NCBI GenBank assembly: GCA_933207985.1
Contig: OW240917.1
Span: 243,205,913 to 243,269,912, forward strand
Source: Pelobates cultripes
Taxonomy: Eukaryota; Chordata; Amphibia; Anura; Pelobatidae
Length of the DNA: 64,000 bases
Direction: 5' to 3'
Shown: positions 25,101 to 33,000 of the stretch, piece after piece
How the letters are laid out: each line of letters starts with the position of its first letter
Numbering within the stretch: position 1 is the first letter of the stretch
Translations under genes and position numbers: made by a program
The notes under the pieces: generated by a model
The model's database searches: none
The model's input: only the letters and a program-made list of their open reading frames with translations
What the model was told of the DNA's origin: nothing

Positions 25101-28100
25101 ATATCTTAAGTCATCTCCCCTCCCACCATTACAACACTGGCTGGGTGCTTTGCCAGATTGGCAGAGCCTACTTTGAGCTGGCAGAATATTTGCAGGTAAG
25201 GGGTGTGAGTGACTTCTTCTGAATGCCATCTCCTTATTCCCTCATTTCACCAGCAAGGAGATTCTCTGTGTTGTTTTTTGGTTTGTCTTTTGTCCCCTAG
25301 GCAGAGCGAGTGTTCTCGGAGGTGCGAAGGATTGAAAACTACAGGGTGGAAGGTATGGAGATCTACTCAACAACACTGTGGCACTTGCAGAAAGACGTGG
25401 CACTGTCTGTGCTCTCCAAGGACCTAACCGACATGGACAAAAATTCACCAGAGGTATTAAGTCATCTCAGCTAACGTGGGTGGAGGTTTACCTGGAAATT
25501 CTATTAAGGTTCAATGGAGCTGTATGTGAACTACAAGCACGAGGAACTGCAGCAAAGGCACTTTATTATTCAAACCTCTAAACTGTTGTGCTTTCTAGTA
25601 TGAGAGTGAGAGATTGTTCTAGAAGGGGCTACTGTACCTCCTAACTTGGTCTCTACTTTCAGGCATGGTGTGCAGCTGGAAATTGCTTTAGTTTGCAAAG
25701 AGAACACGACATTGCCATTAAGTTCTTCCAGCGGGCAATTCAGGTGGATCCAGGTTACGCATATGCTTTCACGCTGCTCGGACACGAGTTCGTATTAACT
25801 GAAGAGCTGGACAAAGCCCTGGCCTGCTTCAGGAACGCAATCCGTGTCAACCCCAGACACTACAATGCTTGGTGAGATACCCAGCTTGAACATAACATTG
25901 CGTTAGGGTGGAGGGTTATTGTGAAAAGCATTTATAAACCGCAGAAGCAACACATCACGTAATAGCGTGCTGGTCCTTGGAAATTCTTGTTTGTTCTGCT
26001 GTTGTAATAGTGTGTTGTCTTGTCCTAGGTATGGTCTTGGAATGATTTACTACAAGCAGGAGAAGTTTAGCTTGGCAGAGATGCATTTCCAGAAAGCACT
26101 GGATATAAACCCTCAAAGCTCTGTACTGCTGTGTCACATCGGAGTGGTAAGTTTGCCCTAGGTTTCTTTCATGGTGCCAGCTTTTCTAGATGTTACTCAC
26201 TGTTGTAGTTTGAGAGGAGTGGTGTCTGTTCACATGATGCTTTATCGTTTCTGTAATTTCTGCCTTTACTGCCAGCTCAGATTGGGTTTAAGAAAATTGT
26301 TACTTTTTCTTTGCCGGTTGAGCTCCTTTCAAATTTGTATTGTATTCCAGTACACTTCTGGTATACACACTATACCACCAACAATGCTACACGGCACTAG
26401 GTGTATAGATTAAATTATTTAATTTGGGGGTCTACATCCTGTTTATCTAAAAAAAATTGCCTCCCTCCCCATAATTTTCCATGATTTAAACTTCTCCTAA
26501 ATTCTGAAACACATATTTCCCCATGCTGGGCCTGAAAAACGTATGAGGACCAGGTTTGACTGGGAAACCTCTGCCATGACCTTGTCTCTGCAGATGCAGC
26601 CTATTTTCAGCAGCCAATAAACAGTCATACATTTGTATATGTTAGAGTTTCCTTCATTTATTTACATTTTGTTTTTTTACTCCATAATGAATTTGTGTTT
26701 GGCCATCTTTAGCCTAGGTGGGTACTTGAATTCCACAATGCCTGCCTGTTCTTGGGAAGTGGAATAAAATTACACTTTTTCTTTTCTAATGTAATAACTG
26801 CGCAAATATAGGCTTTGTTTATTCGAACCTTTATGTGGATCACTAGTTAATCTGTGACGCTGGTGTTTTTATACAGGTACAACACGCGCTCAAGAAGTCT
26901 GACAAAGCTTTGGACACCTTGAACAAAGCTATTTCCATCGATCCAAAAAATCCTCTATGCAAATTCCACCGAGCCTCTATCTTGTTCGCCAATGAGAAGT
27001 ACAAGGTACATGTGAGAGTTAGGCTTCTTAGCAGGAAGAAAGCAGATTGTGATTCAATCTGATCTGTATAGAGGCCACCCAGGTGGCAGGAACTCGCTCG
27101 CAAACACACTGCTTTTGTAATACTGTTTTTTTTTTTGTTTTCAGTCAGCGCTACAGGAACTGGAGGAGTTAAAACAGATTGTCCCTAAAGAATCTCTTGT
27201 GTACTTTTTAATAGGAAAGGTGGGCCGACAGAGCGCTAGCTTCCATACCCCACTTTCCCTACTTCCCTTTCTGCACACAGATTGTGTACCGGTCTCCAAC
27301 TTTGTACATTCTTCATATTCACCTTCCATTTTTGTACTCCTATCATTTAAAGTCACACTCTGCATGTTCCTTCTTTTTCTATTCGCTACTTCCTTCTGTA
27401 ATCTGTATGTTGTTTCTCATCCCTTATTGACTGTACATGCTGTCACCTCAAAACTGGTTTAATACAATAATCCTTTCAAACATAAAGGGTATATTAAAAA
27501 AAAAAAAAAAAAAAAAAAGAGCGATAAACTCATTCCTACCTTTAGTGTATGACAGGACCCTTCAGCCATAATCATGCAGACAGTGTTTGAAAACCGACAG
27601 TCTTTATGGTCTTCCCTGTATCTGTTCAGAGAGTGAAGCAGGGAAGACCATAGAGATACATGCACTTTGAGTCAGTTGGATTTGAGCACTGTCTGACTCA
27701 AAGTGCATGTATATGGCCGAGGAATCCAGTTGTATACTAAAGATAGTAATGAGTTTTTCTTTTTATATTTAAAAAAAAAAAAAAAAAGTGATGAAAGGAT
27801 TATTTGATTCATTAGTTTTTAATGTCTATTTGAATATCTATTTCCCATTATTCTATATTTCATTGTGCCCACCTTCTCGTATGTGTATCCACAAGCTTGC
27901 TAACTGTCCTCCTTTTAACCCATTGTGTTTTCACCCTAAAAGCATTGCACGTTATCTCCCACTCTCATCATCCACCTATGCACTGAATGCAAATATTTCT
28001 TCTGCTCAGGTCTATAAGAAATTAGGACAGACACACCTGGCTCTTATGAATTTTTCTTGGGCCATGGATCTGGATCCCAAAGGTGCCAATAACCAGATCA

Positions 28101-28839
28101 AAGAGGCCATAGACAAGCGGTACCTGCCAGATGATGAGGAAGCGGTGACCCAGGAAGAGCAGATCAGCGAGTGCTACCCTTATGAATCAGGTCAGGACGA
28201 TCCGTTTGCAAGATCTTAAAACCAGATAGAAGTGAACACAGTAAATTGAAATTCTCCAGCTTCTCAAATATGCATTTTTTTTTTTTCTCTTCATGCCTAG
28301 CAGATTTACTTCATCTCAAGTGGTCTGGGTGCAGTGTCCTTGTCCCCTTATCCCTTTCAGAGAAGGTGCATTGTTTACATTGCATGGTTAAGGTTGCCTC
28401 TAGTGGCTGTCTCCCAGAGAGCCACTGGAGCGTAAAACGACGCTGGATGTCCTCATGTCAAGAGTGTTGAAAAATCCCATAGGAAAACATTGATTTAATG
28501 CTTTCCTATTGAATAGGCATGGGTTTTTATTGCAGTTTTAAACCAAACTATGACATCAGTCATTTTTGTTTCATTTTAGTGTTTAAATCAAATTTCTAAG
28601 CTGATTTAGAAACCTTGAGATAAGAAAGATGAGCTCTATTGCGTAGGACAGAATTCTTGGGTAGTGAAAATTGTTTTTTGTACAGGTTGTTTGGTTTTGT
28701 GTGTGTTGTTTTTTTTTTTGTTTTTTTTAACCTGGTTTATTTTTTTGTTCTTGCAGTGGGAACTGACGAATCACAAGAAAGCAGCATGACTGACGCAGAT
28801 GACACACAATTGCACGCTGCTGAGAGCGACGAATTTTAA
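7104..28839 (+). CDS. cdc27: cdc27 (APC3), anaphase-promoting complex TPR subunit; exons 2-19 of 19
   Basis: This is a spliced gene whose product is the APC/C scaffold subunit CDC27/APC3. In the family it homodimerises through N-terminal TPRs and binds the IR tails of CDC20, CDH1 and APC10 through C-terminal TPRs, so that the ubiquitin ligase can act on cyclins and securin. Joining the 18 exons gives 2451 nt in unbroken phase, or 816 codons. With the nine residues of human exon 1 the protein would be about 825 residues, close to the usual 824-830. The order is N-terminal TPRs (about 10-160), a Ser/Thr-Pro-rich disordered region (about 160-460), C-terminal TPRs (about 461-770) and an acidic tail ending SDEF. 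Exon 1 with the start codon and the promoter were not found and probably lie upstream. All introns are GT-AG except possibly intron 18. Identity rests on remembered similarity to vertebrate CDC27 along the whole length and is close to certain. Confidence 0.97.
7664..8012. mobile_element. T2-type MITE, partial
   Basis: It begins atttaaagaataactttagg and ends with ccagtgagctgaagtggtct and ctatagtgtctctttt. The interior has the typical gctttccaatgagg and gcagtttatcaataactgca motifs. It lies in cdc27 intron 2. Confidence 0.6.
8088..8644. mobile_element. T2-type MITE, second subfamily (557 bp, long inverted repeats)
   Basis: TTAA is found at both ends. The left arm TTAAAGGGACACTATAGTCA and the right arm tctatagtgtcccttttaa continue inward as long imperfect inverted repeats (gccatttaggagttaaatca versus tataactcctaaatggcaaa). 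Another copy of this subfamily is at 49222. Confidence 0.88.
9531..9678 (+). CDS. cdc27: cdc27 exon 3
   Basis: This exon covers residues 35-84 and contains [20 protein letters not shown] and [14 protein letters not shown], the second and third N-terminal TPR units. The acceptor is gatttgcag and the donor GTGAGT. It enters with one carried base and leaves two (AA), which exon 4 completes to Lys. Confidence 0.97.
10195..10461. mobile_element. T2-type MITE, 267 bp
   Basis: TTAAAGGAACACTGTAGTGT and the right end ctatagcgtttctttaa form the termini. The interior has ctagtggctgtctaagtgac. It lies in cdc27 intron 3. Confidence 0.75.
10807..10932 (+). CDS. cdc27: cdc27 exon 4
   Basis: Residues 84-126 include [17 protein letters not shown] and [17 protein letters not shown], which fit the N-terminal TPR domain. 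It lies between acceptor tccctgcag and donor GTACGG. Two bases (TG) carry over to make Cys with exon 5. The linker KTQEE is less conserved than the helices, as expected. Confidence 0.97.
11755..11990. repeat. interspersed repeat with GGCTGAGAGCATCAGCCAAT and AGCACCATGACC motifs
   Basis: The motifs ggctgagagcatcagccaat and ctccaggcaccatgaccact with tcatggtgcttggagtaacc (the last two complementary) match copies near 2520-2775 and 7440-7510. It lies in cdc27 intron 4. Confidence 0.55.
12660..12840. repeat. interspersed repeat, other copy inverted at 48520-48700
   Basis: The segment gcacctgctttgcattgact to gctgcattgggaaatctgtg is the reverse complement, with mismatches, of DNA at 48541-48630. 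Both copies translate into a similar [11 protein letters not shown] peptide. That reflects shared repeat ancestry and is not a gene. Confidence 0.75.
13218..13315 (+). CDS. cdc27: cdc27 exon 5
   Basis: This exon covers residues 126-159 and reads [20 protein letters not shown] followed by [13 protein letters not shown]. It closes the N-terminal TPR array. The acceptor is ccttttacag and the donor GTAAGT. One base (G) is carried into exon 6. Confidence 0.97.
14255..14690. mobile_element. T2-type MITE, about 435 bp
   Basis: It starts TTTTAAAGGAACACTTTGCA and ends near cactatagtgtcaggaatac followed by gtgttcctgtaaagg. It has the subterminal palindrome of the family and lies in cdc27 intron 5. Confidence 0.7.
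15204..15361 (+). CDS. cdc27: cdc27 exon 6
   Basis: Residues 159-211 run from [20 protein letters not shown] to METPQDTI and begin the disordered central region. The middle part ([15 protein letters not shown]) differs noticeably from the human form as I remember it, which is normal for this segment. The donor GTAAGT is about 180 bp upstream of a 48-bp minisatellite array. Confidence 0.95.
15540..16600. repeat. 48-bp minisatellite in two blocks (15540-16060 and 16200-16600)
   Basis: The unit includes ctgcttcatcccccaactga, ctgaccatgagaacc and accgctacccagc, 48 bp in all. About ten copies lie in the first block and about eight in the second. Because 48 is divisible by three, both strands show open frames. 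The blocks are separated by a spacer (16063-16200) that repeats the DNA just left of the array (15396-15540). It lies in cdc27 intron 6. Confidence 0.95.
17304..17515 (+). CDS. cdc27: cdc27 exon 7
   Basis: This exon covers residues 212-282, starting [20 protein letters not shown] and ending [11 protein letters not shown]. It is Ser/Thr-rich with several S/T-P sites of the type phosphorylated by CDK1 when mitotic APC/C is activated. That role is known from the family and was not read from this sequence. Acceptor cttcttgcag and donor GTAAGA are good. Confidence 0.96.
18014..18187. mobile_element. hAT-type hairpin MITE with perfect 8-bp target duplication
   Basis: The 174-bp element starts CAGTGTTTCCCAACCCAGTC and ends with the exact complement. 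GTCTAGTC is duplicated at 18006-18013 and 18188-18195. The arms are almost perfectly complementary for about 75 bp around an A-rich loop, so it is a young insertion. A diverged relative is at 57938-58091. It lies in cdc27 intron 7. Confidence 0.95.
18505..18616 (+). CDS. cdc27: cdc27 exon 8
   Basis: Residues 282-319 contain [20 protein letters not shown] and then [11 protein letters not shown]. The two adjacent TP/SP sites are typical of the regulatory loop. The segment NSSCVL replaces a NTPPVI-like stretch of mammals, another sign of a loosely constrained linker. The donor is GTATGT and the exon ends in phase 0. Confidence 0.95.
18909..19024 (+). CDS. cdc27: cdc27 exon 9
   Basis: This exon covers residues 320-358 and includes [17 protein letters not shown] and QTQGSGPQT. 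It belongs to the disordered central loop. The acceptor is gtttctcag and the donor GTATAC. It leaves two bases (AG) that form Ser with exon 10. Confidence 0.95.
19162..19310. mobile_element. hAT-type MITE, 149 bp, with 8-bp target duplication
   Basis: The ends are CAGGGGTGCCCAAAAGGTA and TACCTTTTGGGCACCCCTG. GTTTATGC flanks both sides (19154-19161 and 19311-19318). The interior contains aactacaattcccttgatgc. It lies in cdc27 intron 9. Confidence 0.95.
19552..21077 (-). mobile_element. Tc1-type transposon, complete length, 1526 bp
   Basis: The element starts CAGTGAGGGGGAAAAGTATT and ends ATACTTTTTTTCCACTCACTG, with TA on both sides (19550-19551 and 21078-21079). The inverted repeats extend roughly 60 bp with mismatches (gatcccctgctgattttgaa, its complement on the right). 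The transposase reading frame is on the minus strand and broken. It lies in cdc27 intron 9. Confidence 0.95.
19763..20772 (-). pseudogene. Tc1 transposase pseudogene
   Basis: The minus strand opens with [20 protein letters not shown] and [20 protein letters not shown], the paired-type helix-turn-helix DNA-binding domain, and [20 protein letters not shown], the linker with a GRPR-like motif. The frame shifts before [20 protein letters not shown] and [18 protein letters not shown], and again at the first catalytic motif (WSDET), where a base is lost. It ends ANRVFATK and stop at 19763-19765. An intact member has about 340 residues. Several frameshifts make it non-functional. Confidence 0.93.
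21280..21379 (+). CDS. cdc27: cdc27 exon 10
   Basis: Residues 358-391 contain [20 protein letters not shown] and then [11 protein letters not shown]. The arginine-serine run and the TP/SP sites are conserved with mammals. The preceding intron carries the Tc1 element and the following one the 1.7-kb hAT element, yet the exon and its splice sites are intact. Confidence 0.96.
22009..22436. mobile_element. T2-type MITE inside the hAT element
   Basis: The ends are TTAAAGGACCACTACAGGCA and CACTATAGTGGTCCTTTAA with TTAA on both sides. It is very similar to the copy at 4523-5022. It must be younger than its hAT host. Confidence 0.92.
22887..23310. repeat. 26-bp minisatellite, about 16 copies
   Basis: The unit is cacacatacagactccctcg plus ctgacg. 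Left copies start cgcaca and most right copies start cgccca, with one interruption, so variant blocks have spread by local duplication. All three minus-strand frames stay open because 26 is not a multiple of three and no stop arises in any frame. Confidence 0.96.
23893..23970. mobile_element. 78-bp palindromic TTAA-flanked MITE
   Basis: It reads TTAACCTCTTAAGGACCAAA at the left and gtgtccttaaggggttaa at the right, with aaaagggaatcatgacatgt inside. A close relative sits at 58204-58283. Confidence 0.85.
24287..24494 (+). CDS. cdc27: cdc27 exon 11
   Basis: This exon covers residues 392-461. It starts with the very basic stretch [20 protein letters not shown], which could act as a nuclear localisation signal (inference), and ends ALNMQKAAA. 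The acceptor is tcatctgcag and the donor GTGAGG. One base is carried to exon 12. Confidence 0.97.
24623..24873. mobile_element. T2-type MITE, 251 bp
   Basis: It starts TTAAAGGAACCCTTACACCT and ends gtgagagttcccttaa. The interior differs from the 500-bp family. It lies in cdc27 intron 11. Confidence 0.65.
25023..25195 (+). CDS. cdc27: cdc27 exon 12
   Basis: Residues 461-518 open the C-terminal TPR superhelix with [20 protein letters not shown] and [20 protein letters not shown]. This array forms the IR-tail groove in the known complex. The donor GTAAGG follows codons YLQ, and the exon ends in phase 0. Confidence 0.97.
25301..25453 (+). CDS. cdc27: cdc27 exon 13
   Basis: This exon has exactly 51 codons (residues 519-569) with [20 protein letters not shown] and [19 protein letters not shown]. 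Intron 12 is only 105 bp, the shortest in the gene. The donor is GTATTA, weaker than the others but in the position required by phase. Confidence 0.97.
25663..25871 (+). CDS. cdc27: cdc27 exon 14
   Basis: Residues 570-639 contain [30 protein letters not shown] and [19 protein letters not shown], two near-canonical TPR units with the W/A-G-Y-A-P pattern. The last codon (TGG, Trp) is split over intron 14. Confidence 0.97.
26029..26146 (+). CDS. cdc27: cdc27 exon 15
   Basis: This exon covers residues 639-678 and includes [20 protein letters not shown] and [19 protein letters not shown]. It is a TPR unit of the IR-tail-binding surface. The acceptor is cttgtcctag and the donor GTAAGT. Confidence 0.97.
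26877..27005 (+). CDS. cdc27: cdc27 exon 16
   Basis: The exon has 43 codons (residues 679-721) with [20 protein letters not shown] and [18 protein letters not shown]. The acceptor is tatacag and the donor GTACAT. It is another C-terminal TPR unit. Confidence 0.97.
27145..27219 (+). CDS. cdc27: cdc27 exon 17
   Basis: The exon has 25 codons (residues 722-746), [20 protein letters not shown] then FLIGK. The acceptor follows a long T-rich tract. The donor is GTGGGC, the weakest of the plain GT donors here. Intron 17 contains a 340-bp nested palindrome. Confidence 0.96.
27466..27804. repeat. nested four-level palindrome in cdc27 intron 17
   Basis: From outside to inside: AATAATCCTTTC (27466-27477) pairs with GAAAGGATTATT (27793-27804), and two poly(A) tracts lie inside this pair. 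The sequence at 27526-27546 pairs imperfectly with 27736-27756. Two adjacent perfect hairpins occupy 27605-27652 (14 bp) and 27657-27711 (19 bp). The structure suggests a foldback-type MITE. Confidence 0.75.
28010..28166 (+). CDS. cdc27: cdc27 exon 18 (3' border uncertain: 28166 or 28190)
   Basis: This exon covers residues 747-799 and includes [40 protein letters not shown] and TQEEQI. Ending at 28166 requires a GC donor (GCGAGT) and gives the usual family junction EEQI-MGTDESQ. The nearest GT donor (GTCAGG, after 28190) is 24 nt further on. It keeps phase and would insert SECYPYES and change Met to Val at the junction. I prefer 28166 because it matches the family protein exactly. Confidence 0.85.
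28290..28510. mobile_element. T2-type MITE fragment in cdc27 intron 18
   Basis: The family phrases aagtggtctgggtgcagtgt, cctctagtggctgtctccca and aatgctttcctattg are present, but both termini are missing or unrecognisable. Confidence 0.55.
28757..28839 (+). CDS. cdc27: cdc27 exon 19 (terminal coding exon)
   Basis: The last exon gives [20 protein letters not shown] and AESDEF before TAA at 28837-28839. This acidic tail is nearly invariant in vertebrates. The acceptor ttcttgcag follows a T-rich tract. Confidence 0.97.
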
Positions 28840-30860
28840 CCCCTTTTTCCCCGCGGGACATGTGGCGCGGGGGATTAGACTGTTATTTTACTCCGCCTCA
28901 CCCTGGCCTCGTACTATTGCCTTCTCAGACGCCTTTCACAAGCCGCTCTTTTGTATCATCATCATCTTCTCTTTGGCCATCATCATCAACCACCCCTTTC
29001 CCGCTTCCAGCCCTCCTGGTTTTATTGGCCTGCAGAGAATTAAAGACTGTGTGCAAAATATTGGTTGCCTCTTACTCAACATTTGGGGAAGGAGTTCAGA
29101 GGGATTCTAAAAAGCAAAAGTCAAATCCCCTTTGTGGCCTGTTCAAGTCTAAGAAGATGGTGAGCAACTGGGAATATAAGATTCGTACTCTGTTGGAACT
29201 TAGAAGAAAAAACTCCTTAAAAATAATACACCCCCATACTTAGGACAGACACTCCCCGCAAGACAAATTCTCCACCATTCCTTTTTCTTAATATAAATGT
29301 CCCTTGATCATCCCATCCATTCATAAAGGGAAATCCACCCAGAACAGACCTTTTTCCTTTCTCTACCTTCCTCCCCTGTCTCTGGGATAGGTTCACTCTC
29401 TCGTTTTTGCTCTTTGAGATGGCCAATCTGTCCCCTTTCTCTCCAACAGTTGAATGAATGATCTATTCCTCTACAGACGTCTTCATCAGTCACTGTTTTC
29501 AAGGATGAAAAGAAGTCCCAGAACGGACTAGCTTTGCTGATTTTCTTTCCCCCTTCCTTCCAGATCCTCTCCATGGGATGGCGGCAATTCTCCCCCAGGA
29601 CTAACACCAGATTTTAAAGGACTTACTGCCTGGATAACATTTATTCAGCCTTTAATCACAAGGATGGACGAGTGAAGGATCTGGCTGAGCATATACGATT
29701 TTGCAATGCATGAATGTTGAGGGGGGCATTGGCTGCCATTCACTTCTCACCACTTATTAACCCCACCCTACAGCCCATCTGGAGTAGCAACGCTCTGCAT
29801 GCGATACAATGACTTTCAGCTACAGCCTTTTGCTTGCCTTTTGGCATGTAAAGGGATGTTTCAAAGGCTCCTCCTCTGAAATCATGTAATCTTCTCAAAC
29901 TAAAAAGAGACGTGTTCATTGACCCTTCAGAGAATTGATAAATGAAATGCATGATGGGAATGGTTGTTAAATACCATATGAAATGAATAGGGAACTGGTG
30001 ACTTAGTGTTTAGAACATAACCTCTATACATACAAACAGTGCTCACAATCTTGCAAACCAGTGTGTTAATCAAGCAGAATACGGTTTTTGTGTTTTTGTT
30101 TTTTTTTCTTCATTAAGCATTTGCACACCGCCTTGCGGCCTTCACTTCTAACTACCTGAATGAGGTCATGCATATGACATACCCACAAATTTAAATATGT
30201 CCTTAACTATAGATACACTATCAATTCTGCTACAACTAATCTTCTGTGTCAATTTTTTTTTTGTCTGTTGCAACCTTTCTTGCTCTTGACACCCCCCTCC
30301 CCCATTTCCTGATACGCTTTTTACTTTCTTCCCCTTTCCGTTATCTGTCCTCCGTCTCTACCCATGCCCTCTTTACAATTGCCCCAATAAGCGCAAGTCA
30401 AACCGTAACAAAAACACCAGATCAACACATCTTTCTACACCTTCCTTGCAGCCATTGCTGAAAGGTTGCCACCATCATCTTTCTGCTCAGGTCACTTGTA
30501 CCAATAGTCTGGGAGTATCCAGGCCCCCATAGCTTGTATGGTCACTTGGTTAGAAATCATGACAACAAAGTCCCCAGTAACATTGCACGCAAAATGTTCG
30601 ACTCCCTTCCCATTAGTCCTGTTACGTTCAGCTGTGCCAGTTCAATGTGAGAGGACACTGGCAGGATTGGGGCCCCCATTATTTGTGTGGCTGTGATTTG
30701 TCTTTTTTTAATTTTTTTCGCCCATCATTATTTTTTTTTATTTGGGGAAGTGTACAGTGTTCCATTTTGTTGGGGGGTTGGGAGGTTTCTGTTTAATATA
30801 TTTTGCGAATCATTTAAGGATGTAAAAAATCCAAATAAAACTTCTTTTAAAAATACTCTA
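28840..30860 (+). other. cdc27: cdc27 3' untranslated region
   Basis: The region after the stop codon is about 2 kb long. Unlike the introns and the DNA beyond it, I see no TTAAAGG-ended MITE in it, as expected for a transcribed and constrained 3' UTR. An AATAAA at 30834-30839 is the most convincing poly(A) signal, with T/GT-rich sequence downstream at about 30920-30945. The exact cleavage site, set here about 20 nt after the signal, is inferred. Confidence 0.7.
30834..30839 (+). terminator. cdc27: poly(A) signal AATAAA for cdc27
   Basis: This canonical hexamer lies 1995 nt after the stop codon and is followed by T-rich DNA. Earlier near-matches (for example ATTAAA at 29038) are possible alternative sites. 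Confidence 0.6.
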
Positions 30861-31637
30861 ATGGCATTTACTGGATTCACAGAAATGGGAAAGAGGAGAA
30901 TTCCTGTGCGGGGTAGCAAATGGAATAATATGTTTGTTTATAGGACAACATTGTGGTAGTGATAGACTCATTGCAGAGAATTGTTCCCATACAGCATATG
31001 AAATGGGTTCCAATGGAGCGGGTACATTTATAGAGGCCATGTGCTGCAATGTGTTGGTAAATTTTAGAGACCTTGGTTTATTTCGAGGTATATGCACTCC
31101 AGAAGCCTTTGATTCATGTGAGCTAGATGTACTGCAGAATCCAGTTGTCTAGTTCCGAGCCAAAGGTCATAGATTCCAATAGGGTTAAAGCACTGCATAG
31201 GCCTGTGGGTTTCAAGTGGGTCAAATGTTACTTAGAAGCAATAGACATCCGCAGAGTCCATGTGTTCCATTTGTGTAGATCCACTTCGGAAGTGTTTTCA
31301 AGTGGGGTGGATGCACTAGAGTTGTCAGGGATGTTGCTAAAATAGACGAGCTGCATTGGCCATTTCCAGTAGAACAGATGGGTCATAGAAACTAGGGGAT
31401 CTAGTGACGTAAATAAATTGGAAGGGACTTGAAGGGCACAGGTTGGGGGCGGGGGGGTAAGAAGGGGAAAAGAGGGGTACAGATGGAAGGGGAAGAAGGG
31501 CACAGGAGAGGAGGACAAACATGCGGGGGGAATAAAGAGTCCTGGCAGCCAGCCACACCAATCTAGAAGCAGCCAGCCAGTTCTATTACTATATTGTGAA
31601 TAGGGGCCAGAGTGTTCGAGAGACGGTCAAGGGATTA
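30861..31637. other. intergenic DNA downstream of cdc27, nothing recognised
   Basis: There are several short open frames without recognisable protein character. Positions 31420-31530 are a purine-rich G/A tract. No splice-bordered exon was seen. Confidence 0.5.
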
Positions 31638-32025
31638 TGTTATTATTTATATAGCGCCAACAAATTCCGCAGCGCTTTACAGTGGGTGGACGAACAGACA
31701 TGTAGTTGTAACCAGACAAGTTTAATGATTTTTTTTTTTTGAAGGACTGGAGACTGGGTGAGCATCTAACGGAGGAGGGAAGCGAGTTCCATAGGAACGG
31801 TGCAGCCCTGGAGAATTCTTGAAGGCTAGCATCAGAGGTGGGAGTACGGACAGAAGATAGACAAAAGTCTTCAGCAGAGCGACGGGACATACTTGTGTAT
31901 TAGTGAGGATAGATAGCTGGGAGCAGCATTATGTAGAGATTTGAAAGCAAGAACGAGAATTTTAAATTGAGCCCAAATCTAACTGGAAGCCAATGTAGGG
32001 ACTGACAGAAGGGTAAATATTATGC
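31638..32025. repeat. interspersed repeat with TTATATAGCGCCAACA end
   Basis: It begins tatttatatagcgccaacaa with attccgcagcgctttaca, then an interior with agcgagttccataggaacgg, agatttgaaagcaagaacga and gaagccaatgtagggactga. I recognise these phrases as a very common amphibian and fish repeat but cannot name its class with certainty. A related end is at 49577-49620. Confidence 0.65.
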
Positions 32026-33000
32026 TCACCTTGTTGAGAGCCTTTTTGGTTTTATTCATTATTTTTATTTGGAACCAATAAAATTATTTTCTACATCCAT
32101 CTAAGTCCTTGAAGCCACTGGGAATTTCTGTCGGGAAGTGCCATCCCTATATATTGGCACTGCTGATCACCCTCAGAACCAGGAATTTAAGGCTATCAAC
32201 AAGGTGAGCATAATCTTTACCACCAAGATATTTATTGCTAGTTTGCACAGTACTACCCATTTGGTTTGTTTCCCTTCTTTTCTGTGTCTTTTTGGAGGTA
32301 CATCATAGAGGAAGGGGCGTGTTGCTGCCCAAAGAGCACAAAGGTTCACTTTATGGAGCCAATTCCATATAGGCTCCAGACCATGTGAGTGGTTCTAGTT
32401 ATTTACTTATCACTCATCACCACTAAAGACCATCTACACTGTGTTCTTTGCTTTTGTTTTTTCCCTTCTATATATGTTTTCAAGCATACTCATAAGTATG
32501 AGATCACACTAAATTGTTGGGGTAAGTGGACCCCTCTATCACTTTATATTTTGTATAAGCGCTCCACTAGTCGGTGTATATTTAATACCATATCTTTCAG
32601 CTGTAGAAATAAGATCATGGACTGGTGGTTAATGCCGAAGAAAAGTTCAAAGATACTCTCACCATTCATAAAAGGCACACAATACCCTTAATGATGTACA
32701 CTTTGGAACTTGATTGAGCCATTCCAAAATCATTTAAAGAAAAGGACACTTCACACATAAAGTTCCAGAATTCATCTTAGCTGGGGTGGCCAAAAGATAT
32801 AGCCTCGGCTAGAACAAGAAGTCCCATAATACCTTGCCAGCTGAGGCTCAAGCCAACTTTTGAACATCCCTGTGATAGCACATCATGCAAAAACCTCTTG
32901 CTCCCAACTCTGCCTAAACAGATAAATAATATAATATAAACATCACTGATATTCTGCATTAAATCACATGCATGACACAGGACTAATTAAAATACATAAT
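32026..33000. other. intergenic DNA with one degraded hAT-like MITE
   Basis: Positions 32779-32871 run from ctggggtggccaaaagatat to caacttttgaacatccctg, with ends resembling the MITE at 19162-19310. No target duplication is left. The remainder, including the ORF-like stretch near 32390-32690, has nothing I recognise. Confidence 0.4.

Noticed and set aside
28191..28219. Exon 18 reading through to the stop at 28217 as a natural C-terminus
   Set aside because: The invariant tail exon at 28757-28839 is intact with a good acceptor, so read-through would at most be a minor retained-intron product.
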